Source: Gordionus sp. m RMFG-2023
Lineage: Eukaryota > Nematomorpha > Gordioida > Chordodea > Parachordodidae
Direction of reading: 5' to 3'
Length of the DNA stretch: 64,000 nucleotides
NCBI RefSeq assembly: GCF_954871325.1
Contig: NC_088776.1
Coordinates: 47,572,569-47,636,568 of the forward strand
The position numbers and the translations under genes are program-made. Below, in pieces: positions 62,301 through 64,000 of the stretch (its first letter is position 1; each line of letters begins with the position of its first letter). The notes below the pieces were generated by a model, which had not been told where the DNA came from, did not search any database, and saw only the letters and a program-made list of their open reading frames with translations.

Positions 62301-63580
62301 TATCAGCAACAGTCCGTTTCATAAAATTTATATATTTCCTATATTTATTCATGCTTACCACCTTTTGAACCCGATGACCTCCCTAGTTTCTCCTTATTTA
62401 ACTGATTTTTAATCTTTTGCCTATATATATATCGCTGTTATCTCGGCTGGTTCAATTTTTCAGCAATCTTTTTATTATCATCATTCCATGGGCTAAAAAA
62501 TTATTGTATCATTTAATATAATTATTCTTACTTTTTAGAAGATGTTGTATCCATTCTATCACTTTAAAATTTAAAAACGTTTCAAAAAGTTCAAGATATT
62601 TTGTTTTTTAATATATAATTTAAAATGCAAAACGGAAATGTGCCATATTTAAACTTGCGTTTTGAAACGCTGCGTTTAAACTTTCAATTTGTGCGCACTA
62701 TTAATGACCTTCGCTTTGTACGAATCTTGAAAGTTTTTTAAAAAATAATTTACCCTATTACTAAGATATAGTTTCGGATATAAATTTTAAGGATTAGACT
62801 GTTCCAAAAAATATATAATTCTGTCTTCGATAAGAAGACTATTCATTATCTGAGATGAAAAATGTATAGAATTTTCTTGTCCACAATTTCTCCAATCACC
62901 TTAAATATGATGAATATAATAAGTTAAATGTAATTTTAATTATCCGCAAACTGCAAATGATCAGAAATTAATGGATACTGCATAGATTTAAAAGTTCTCA
63001 TGCCATGTCAATGCTCTGATTATTTTTGAAACTTATTTCTGTTTAGCTTAGGGTATTCAGCCTTTGACCAATGATGCCAATAAGATTGTTTTACATAATT
63101 TGCTTTGTTCCCAGGATCTCCACTTATTAATATCAATATTTTATAAAGAATTTGAATATTCCTCAAAAACATTTGGGGGTGGAGGGGGGTTCCAGGAGCC
63201 AAATTTCCTATTCCAATTTTTTATGATTTTGTTGTAATACACAATTAGCTATGAATTTAGGAACTTATGTTATAAACTTTGCCTGTTCAAAGATGTTTCA
63301 TTAAAATCAGTTAAATTTGCCTAAATAACATTAATTCAGAAATTCGGCTAAAAATTCGTAGCTAATTAGTGAGCTTAGGACGAGGTATATAATAACATAA
63401 CAATTCTAATTATTATATTATATTCTCCTTATAACAAATGTTAGGTCAACGTATCGGAACCTTTCTACAATTTAACCAACTTGAATACGAACACCAAATA
63501 CAAAATATTCGTAACTTCGGACAACAAATTCACAGAAAGCTTGCGCTCCGAGATCGTAATCGTTAGAACATCACAAGAAT
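32324..63580 (+). CDS. Secreted Ig / DB-module / FN3 protein, 20 exons, 3' end outside window
   Basis: Twenty exons with GT-AG introns join in one frame to give about 1,045 residues, still open at the edge. Residues 1-16 (MLIIYGLIFIIYHTNA) are a signal peptide. An Ig domain spans about 19-119 (C35, W50, then DSGIYIC with C104). A Ser/Thr-rich linker leads to three DB-FN3 cassettes: DB about 155-243, 470-566 and 714-820; FN3 about 244-455, 567-680 and 820-915. A fourth FN3 spans about 919-1045. DB modules (Pfam DB, cysteine-rich) with Ig and FN3 occur together in C. elegans C25G4.10-like proteins; their biochemical role is poorly known. I infer a secreted or membrane-anchored adhesion or receptor-like protein. 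Exons make up only a tenth of the locus; the rest is transposon-filled intron. Confidence is high that it is a gene and moderate for individual splice sites. Confidence 0.92.
32424..32509 (+). CDS. Exon 2: Ig domain, N-terminal strands
   Basis: Encodes ELYVYTGQSHILVCNIAKD, containing the first Ig cysteine (C35). Enters in phase 1, leaves in phase 0 at CAAGAT|GTATTT. The next intron is 42 bp (32510-32551). Confidence 0.85.
32552..32633 (+). CDS. Exon 3: Ig domain, core tryptophan strand
   Basis: Encodes AYWSIGDKLLNLD, then SSIYSVKLEA, with the Ig core W50. Strong donor GCAC|GTAAGT, phase 1. A 7.4-kb intron follows. Confidence 0.88.
32634..34578. other. Intron 3, left part: nothing recognised
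   Basis: AT-rich intron sequence. A 63-codon frame at 33984-34175 has no family resemblance and no splice sites in phase. Confidence 0.5.
34579..35706. mobile_element. hAT-like element in intron 3, with nested M1
   Basis: Worn inverted tips CAGACTTGTTAAAATA (left) and TAGAATTGCTAAAGTATCG (right, minus strand). GTATCGATACCGATAC-type words lie just inside the left end and TATCGAAAGTATCATCG inside the right. No transposase frame remains. It is about 790 bp without the nested M1 at 35154-35484. Confidence 0.5.
35154..35484. mobile_element. M1 MITE, complete, with perfect target duplication
   Basis: 331 bp from CAGAGACCTGCAGGCCC to CCTCTGCACGTCTCTG, flanked by perfect ATTAAAAT repeats (35146-35153 and 35485-35492). 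The interior is five or so GGGCCGGGCCTGAAA-type blocks separated by A/T runs, plus a central GTTAGCTATAAAAAT shared with the copies in hAT-A. Confidence 0.92.
35707..39021. other. Intron 3, right part: nothing certain
   Basis: No exon or repeat with defined tips was found. A GGCCC-containing patch at 35940-36215 and a CCGA-rich patch at 36960-37260 look like worn MITEs, but neither end could be fixed. Confidence 0.4.
39022..39409. mobile_element. Diverged M1 MITE
   Basis: The left tip CAGATATCTGCAG and right tip CTACAGGTCTCTG bound about 388 bp with GCGGCCCGGCCC and CCGGCCC blocks between A/T runs. It is older than the 35154 copy, judging by decay of the blocks. No clear target duplication. 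Confidence 0.7.
40008..40142 (+). CDS. Exon 4: Ig domain, C-terminal strands
   Basis: Encodes LQLLIKNLTKSDSGIYICSY and NITTVTLVVN, the classic Ig D-x-G-x-Y-x-C signature with C104. Acceptor CATTAG, donor AACG|GTAAAT, phase 1 on both sides. Joins exon 3 through a shared CGG codon. Confidence 0.93.
40143..41268. other. Intron 4, left part
   Basis: No exon found. A hydrophobic 87-codon minus-strand frame (40393-40656) resembles no family. Around 41040-41075, AAGTATTCGCGTTACTGCTC and CAACCCT look like one tip of a hAT (reverse complement AGGGTTGAGCAG). Confidence 0.4.
41269..41435. mobile_element. M2 MITE
   Basis: 167 bp with tips CAGTGTTGTGCATATTTGA and (minus strand) CAGCATTGTGCAAATTTGAC, and long imperfect inner arms. 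Same design as the M2 element at 12787-12971. No target duplication recognised. Confidence 0.75.
41449..41642. mobile_element. M3 MITE (palindromic)
   Basis: 194 bp with TAGTGTTGTTTAACGGCT at the left and GCTGTTTAACAACACTA at the right. The inner arms GGCTAAAATATTGG and CCCGATATTTAGCC pair. The centre holds CATAAATGGCAGGGTTTG, which recurs inverted in copies at 48575 and 50890. Confidence 0.8.
41672..42727. mobile_element. Long-arm foldback element, 1.06 kb
   Basis: Two arms of about 480-500 bp pair across nearly the whole element. ATAGGGGTCATTCCATGACA at the left faces (minus strand) ATAGGATCCATTACATGTCA at the right. Further matched words are ATCGGAAACG(G/A)AATTTTA, AAGTCAATAATTG and ATATATGAACATT. 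Flanks ATTTGGTG and ATTTTTTG could be a worn 8-bp duplication. There is no coding frame. Superfamily unknown. Confidence 0.85.
42856..43145. mobile_element. Worn GC-block repeats, partial M1
   Basis: At 42862-42955, GGTCGGACC, ATCGGACT and AGTCCGAT form small inverted repeats of an unidentified element. At 43055-43145, CGGGCC and GAGCCTGCAGGTCTC look like the right end of an M1 MITE whose left end is missing. Confidence 0.4.
43310..43398. mobile_element. hAT tip fragment
   Basis: Contains AACGCGTTACTTTTT, AAAGCGTTACTTTTTGAAG and TAACGTTTACAGCACT, i.e. a CAGTGCTGTAAACGTTAC-type tip on the minus strand, like those at 11732 and 26374. The other end is not visible. Confidence 0.5.
43399..44499. 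other. Intron 4, right part: nothing recognised
   Basis: AT-rich intron sequence without exon-like frames or recognisable repeat tips. Confidence 0.45.
44500..44700. mobile_element. Partial M1 MITE
   Basis: The left tip TAGAGATCTGTAAATC is followed by GGCCGGGTCGGGC, GGCCGGGCGG and GATCGGGCC blocks. The right tip is absent, so it is truncated about 100 bp before exon 5. Confidence 0.6.
44800..44904 (+). CDS. Exon 5: linker between Ig and first DB module
   Basis: 35 codons including SSKITAEDYELSP and NSSIFNFTININVT, Ser/Thr/Asn-rich with potential N-glycosylation sites. Acceptor ATATTTAG, donor CACCG|GTAATT, phase 1 on both sides. Confidence 0.85.
44905..45395. other. Intron 5: nothing recognised
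   Basis: 491 bp, AT-rich, no repeat tip identified. Confidence 0.45.
45396..45509 (+). CDS. Exon 6: first DB module, first half
   Basis: Encodes DCCIEQGVPEECRNPC, then YTCRVYRERIDIC. The CC followed by (G)VPxxC and xxC is the DB signature. Acceptor TCCAAAG, donor ATAA|GTATAT, phase 1 on both sides. Confidence 0.88.
45510..45775. other. Intron 6, left part
   Basis: TAACGTTGAAAAAAGTAACG and CCATTAGTAATGGCAC at 45574-45610 resemble a hAT tip palindrome. Nothing else was recognised. Confidence 0.4.
45776..47300 (+). mobile_element. hAT-F relic, ZMYM1-like transposase tail
   Basis: Plausible tips are CACTGGCGTAGACAG at 45776 and (minus strand) CGGTGGCGTAGCCAGG ending near 47300, both backed by G/C homopolymer runs. 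The + strand frame 46441-46623 gives LATLPISTCTIGRSFSTLNW, then LKTYLRNSTGQNRLNEL, the hAT dimerisation tail of the ZMYM1-like branch. A further protein-like frame lies at 46215-46406. The N-terminal and catalytic parts are missing. No target duplication. Confidence 0.7.
47301..47802. other. Intron 6: nothing recognised
   Basis: AT-rich sequence between two elements, with no exon or tip. Confidence 0.45.
47803..48565. mobile_element. hAT-like element with AACCCG/CGGGTT blocks
   Basis: 763 bp. Tips are CAGGGATTCGAACC and (minus strand) CAGGGATGCGAACC, 13 of 14 matching. The flanks CTTTTATT and CTTTTACC look like a worn 8-bp duplication. Both ends are filled with repeated AACCCGAACCGAA-type words; the middle 450 bp is AT-rich and non-coding. 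Confidence 0.75.
48575..48765. mobile_element. M3 MITE, second copy
   Basis: Contains CTGTTGTTAAATGTCTCG at the left and GGGTTAGCTGTTGAAAATCC at the right. The centre has CAAACCTTCCCGCCATCTAT and GAGCAAATCTCCAAGC, matching the M3 copies at 41449 (inverted) and 50890. Confidence 0.7.
48766..49876. other. Intron 6, right part: nothing recognised
   Basis: No exon-like frame or element tip was found. Bases 49080-49500 are slightly less AT-rich than the rest but keep no long open frame. Confidence 0.4.
49877..50026 (+). CDS. Exon 7: first DB module, second half
   Basis: Encodes KDHRDCCKRRLIDDNCIDLC, then LELAKVCAAQL and FQCIEEG. The (G/D)HxxCC...C...C spacing and final C-x-x-(E)G are DB features. 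Acceptor TGTAAG, donor AATT|GTAAAA, phase 1 on both sides. Confidence 0.92.
50168..50554 (+). CDS. Exon 8: first FN3 domain, N-terminal half plus acidic insertion
   Basis: Starts YLLPGPPLYPIAL, then STALEIRWLPP and VNSYRITYSRINLP, FN3 strands A-C'. About 75 residues of low-complexity Asn/Ser/Glu/Asp/Tyr-rich sequence follow (YENYDEDNPMYEDKEIKEG) with candidate N-glycosylation sites (NETL occurs twice). This is an unusually large insertion in an FN3 loop. The donor was set at TTCCG|GTTCGA because it restores phase 1 for the next exon. Confidence 0.88.
50555..51115. other. Intron 8 with an M3 MITE
   Basis: Contains an M3 MITE at 50890-51080 whose right edge lies about 35 bp before the exon 9 acceptor, so the MITE supplies most of the sequence in which the branch point would be expected. 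Confidence 0.6.
50890..51080. mobile_element. M3 MITE, third copy
   Basis: Contains GCCAAAATAATATTACG, CAAACCTCTGCCATCTATGA and GAGCAAAATTTCCAAGC. It ends near TTTTTTAACAACACT, the M3 right tip. The left tip is worn. Confidence 0.7.
51116..51195 (+). CDS. Exon 9: rest of the FN3 loop insertion
   Basis: 80 nt encoding TILLDPSLESSEPLPRMILL and IRNESS. Acceptor TTATCACAG, donor CATCC|GTAATA; enters phase 1, leaves phase 0. It could be skipped only with a frame change, so it is probably constitutive. Confidence 0.7.
51379..51592 (+). CDS. Exon 10: first FN3 domain, C-terminal half
   Basis: Encodes HLKHVLHNLAPSSSYEIYIQ, then SIGSHGSSLPSELVEIFTKS, the FN3 L-x-P-x-x-x-Y and G-x-S-x-P-S motifs, followed by a Ser/Thr/Asn-rich spacer. 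Acceptor CTTTTTAG, donor ATAATAA|GTAATA, phase 0 to 1. Confidence 0.92.
51593..52265. other. Intron 10: nothing recognised
   Basis: 673 bp, AT-rich, no tip or frame recognised. Confidence 0.45.
52266..52400 (+). CDS. Exon 11: second DB module, first half
   Basis: Encodes CCKTSQIPDECIPALCQIHN, then TALYNCATHF and MRCIIG. Same CC...(V/I)PxxC...C layout as exon 6. Acceptor TTGTTAG, donor ATCATAG|GTAAAT, phase 1 on both sides. Confidence 0.92.
52401..52884 (-). other. Intron 11 with an antisense protein-like patch
   Basis: Between about 52680 and 52460 the minus strand reads KGDEDEEIMKLKKLINESGQ and, in another frame, ERTVVEMEDFNELIGVSKKG. This is charged and protein-like and unlike the noise around it. 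I do not recognise it; it may be a transposon or pseudogene scrap. Confidence 0.3.
52885..53040 (+). CDS. Exon 12: second DB module, second half
   Basis: Encodes GRNHTDCCIRNRVSKSCFSF, then DLITNVGQARCIVEI and LTCIRQGY. The GRNHTDCC start mirrors GKDHRDCC of exon 7. Acceptor TTAAAAG, donor ATATG|GTAACA, phase 1 on both sides. Confidence 0.92.
53375..53559 (+). CDS. Exon 13: second FN3 domain, N-terminal half
   Basis: Encodes EILPSPPMDIKVLYKGTYII, then LDWVPSIKNPDLIQSYAIYY, the FN3 P-x-x-(P)-V and W-x-P motifs. Acceptor GATTCCAG, donor AAATG|GTTATA, phase 1 to 0. Confidence 0.88.
53560..53813. other. Intron 13 with worn hAT-tip words
   Basis: AATAAAGCGTCACTCTTTTA and GGTAATGGTAATGTATTAC near 53632-53685 resemble the hAT tip at 43310-43398. 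Probably a fragment. Confidence 0.35.
53814..54070 (+). CDS. Exon 14: second FN3 domain, C-terminal half plus spacer
   Basis: Encodes FTINDLIADTWYEVFVVAQA, then LNGSSLPSNSLKVLTLQEV, followed by a Ser/Asn/Gly-rich spacer. The donor at AGTAG|GTAACA is preferred over CAAG|GTGACG because it gives phase 2, matching exon 15. Confidence 0.85.
54071..54626. other. Intron 14: nothing recognised
   Basis: 556 bp, AT-rich, without tips or frames of note. Confidence 0.45.
54627..54790 (+). CDS. Exon 15: third DB module, first half
   Basis: Encodes LDLNLKSQNCCSISGIDFKC, then LPLCRYDTDLNSIELIN and HFQTILTCLAG. The only DB exon entered in phase 2; it leaves in phase 1 at TTAGCAG|GTATTA. The acceptor is a poly-A stretch ending AAAAAG, weaker than the others. 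Confidence 0.83.
54791..55399. other. Intron 15, left part: nothing recognised
   Basis: AT-rich; a 69-codon minus-strand frame (55190-55399) is Ile/Phe/Lys-rich noise. Confidence 0.45.
55400..57260 (+). mobile_element. hAT-G relic, BED-type transposase, in intron 15
   Basis: A + strand transposase in many frames. MITDAGANIKRSVRLG near 55688 (TDNGAN/MxxA motif), HGLHN near 55765, an IEDEHRNCLNQL patch near 55868 and LLDPRFQNIKIV near 56390 appear in order. The dimerisation tail is GIPATSTPR followed by IFSIAGLILNSRR near 56730-56800. The right end may be the GC-rich TTCGGCGGACAGG near 57260. Inactive; no target duplication found. Confidence 0.75.
57261..58034. other. Intron 15: nothing recognised
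   Basis: AT-rich, no tip or exon. Confidence 0.45.
58035..58225. mobile_element. Small GC-rich repeat, unidentified
   Basis: GCTGGCCGGACCGGGAAG at 58058 faces ACGAGCCGGACTGGAC at 58151, with TTCCGGGGCG between. It resembles a worn MITE but has no clear tips. Confidence 0.35.
58240..58502. mobile_element. M1-related MITE with perfect target duplication
   Basis: 263 bp from AGAGATCTGCAAAAATAGG to GATGCAGATCACTA, flanked by perfect GTTGCAGA repeats (58232-58239 and 58503-58510). It has fewer GGCC blocks than typical M1 (AGGCCGTTTCGGGCC, GGGCCGGGC). It lies 130 bp before the exon 16 acceptor. Confidence 0.85.
58632..58784 (+). CDS. Exon 16: third DB module, second half
   Basis: Encodes FRDHTPCCKSRGIGNSCSLF, then NYLPCLKDASSILECFEEG. 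Same (R)DHxxCC start as exons 7 and 12. Acceptor TTTTTCGCAG, donor ATAA|GTTAAT, phase 1 on both sides. Confidence 0.92.
59032..59165 (+). CDS. Exon 17: third FN3 domain, N-terminal half (short)
   Basis: Encodes RTKNSLKFSWNPPDMN, then ALSYKVVYLPNVKPF, FN3 strands B-C'. It lacks the P-G-P-P start of the other FN3 domains. Acceptor TAATTTTAG. The donor is taken at ATCATA|GTATTT; an alternative 30 nt upstream (CTAAC|GTCAAG) keeps the same phase. Confidence 0.75.
59478..59640 (+). CDS. Exon 18: third FN3 domain, C-terminal half
   Basis: Encodes IELKDLLPNTTYRLFVVAIN, then IHGSSLPSYVIIGKTLPE and a proline-rich end (HPEPPSFNP). Acceptor ACCCAAAG, donor CCTA|GTCAGT, phase 0 to 1. Confidence 0.92.
59641..60127. 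other. Intron 18: nothing recognised
   Basis: 487 bp, AT-rich, without repeat tips. Confidence 0.45.
60128..60372 (+). CDS. Exon 19: fourth FN3 domain, N-terminal half
   Basis: Encodes STPPRPYEIEVLRVGLNYIS, then LAWKVKTKFDINPLSV and PDWIYRIYYSEIHDS, with an Asn/Glu-rich loop at the end. No DB module separates it from the third FN3. Acceptor CACATTAG, donor CATTCG|GTTTAT, phase 1 to 0. Confidence 0.9.
60878..61148. mobile_element. Diverged M1 MITE with perfect target duplication
   Basis: 271 bp from CTGAGACCTGCA to CCCGCAGATCTCTG, flanked by perfect ATTAAAAT repeats (60870-60877 and 61149-61156). Internal GGCC blocks are almost gone (AACCAGGTCC, TTCGGCCC). Confidence 0.85.
61702..61815 (+). 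repeat. Three-unit tandem repeat, 40-44 bp
   Basis: Units at 61702, 61746 and 61786 each begin TTAATTGTGT(T/A)AAA and contain TAAAGGAT(A/T). Confidence 0.75.
63445..63580 (+). CDS. Exon 20: fourth FN3 domain, C-terminal half
   Basis: Encodes VNVSEPFYNLTNLNTNTKYK, then IFVTSDN and LRSEIVIVRTSQE. FN3 strands E-G are present, but the usual G-x-S-x-P is replaced by N-K-F-T-E-S-L-R-S. Acceptor AAATGTTAG, donor GAAT|GTATAA, phase 0 to 1. The gene continues beyond the window. Confidence 0.88.
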
Positions 63581-64000
63581 GTATAAACTTTAAATCTTCA
63601 CCTGATTCCATTTCTTAAGTCGTTCCATTTTATACAATTTTCAATGGTGAAAGTTTGAAAAGACCAAATTTAAAAACCTGGGTCGGACCGATTTTTTAAA
63701 AGTTTTACAAAACTTTCATCTAGATCTGGGACCAAATAATCAACAATTATTCAATATTATCCATGACTTTAATTTTTATTGTTTTCTATTTTTGGGTTCT
63801 TCTTAATTGAATTATATTTTTAAAGAATTAATTCTAATTTTAATAAAAATTGGTAGAAAAAAATGTCATTTTTTATTTTTTGAGTATCTTTCCCAGCTCT
63901 ACCATTCGGGTTAATTTTGAAAAAAGGATGTAATTGGTTTATTAAAGTGGTGATACTAGATCTTAATTTATGTATATGTCGTATTTAGTCAACCTGATCC
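63581..64000. other. Start of intron 20
   Basis: No exon seen to the window edge. GGGTCGGACCGATTTTT at 63681 resembles the GGTCGGACC block at 42870. Confidence 0.5.

Larger units (their letters stand above)
60373..63444. other. Intron 19 (3.1 kb)
   Basis: Holds an M1 MITE (60878-61148) and a short tandem repeat (61702-61815). A minus-strand protein-like patch (AEKLNQPR, then LNKEKLGRSSGSKGGKHE) at about 62350-62480 was not identified. No missed exon with matching phases was found. Confidence 0.5.

Noticed and set aside
63020-63202. 60-codon minus-strand frame (starts MAPGTPLHPQMFL)
   Set aside because: Begins in a GC-run and shows no family resemblance; no transcript evidence and no partner exons.

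Overview
The window is AT-rich animal DNA (roughly three quarters A+T by eye). It holds one host gene that begins at 32,324 on the + strand and runs off the right edge, surrounded by a dense bed of transposable-element fossils. The host gene has GT-AG introns, a signal peptide, an Ig domain, and DB-type cysteine modules alternating with fibronectin type III (FN3) domains. That architecture is known from invertebrate proteins annotated 'Ig-like and fibronectin type-III domain-containing' (for example C. elegans C25G4.10), so an invertebrate metazoan is likely and an ecdysozoan is plausible. The sequence alone does not fix the phylum. No prokaryotic genes, rRNA, tRNA or CRISPR arrays were seen.

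Left part (1-27.5 kb): a tower of nested elements. A retroelement relic (about 2.3-2.55 kb, resuming at 6.29 kb) is split by a minus-strand hAT DNA transposon (2,554-6,286), which is itself split by a second plus-strand copy of the same family (3,656-5,459). A third copy of that family (12,688-14,747) and an unrelated hAT (14,818-16,877) both sit inside one fossil Ty3/gypsy integrase gene, only 62 bp apart. All three copies of the first hAT family carry the same GGCCCGG-rich mini-element (M1) at the same place, so the family spread after it had been interrupted. A fuller Ty3/gypsy fossil with both LTRs (20,626-27,523) contains another LTR fossil inside its left LTR and a third kind of hAT inside its integrase region. 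A further hAT relic (17.7-20.0 kb) is of the TTF/ZMYM1-like type.

Middle (27.5-32.3 kb): no gene recognised; hAT-like termini, small MITEs and a 73-bp tandem duplication.

Right part (32.3-64 kb): the host gene. I place 20 exons that join in frame throughout (3,136 nt, about 1,045 residues, still open at the right edge). Order: signal peptide, Ig domain, linker, then DB-FN3 three times, then a fourth FN3. Each DB module is built from two exons, each with its own CC motif, and nearly all exon borders at module edges are phase 1, as expected for modular duplication. Intron length ranges from 42 bp to 7.4 kb. The long introns are filled with M1, two other MITE families, hAT relics and a 1.06-kb near-palindromic element. 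The predicted product is a secreted or cell-surface adhesion or receptor-like protein; whether it has a membrane anchor lies outside the window.
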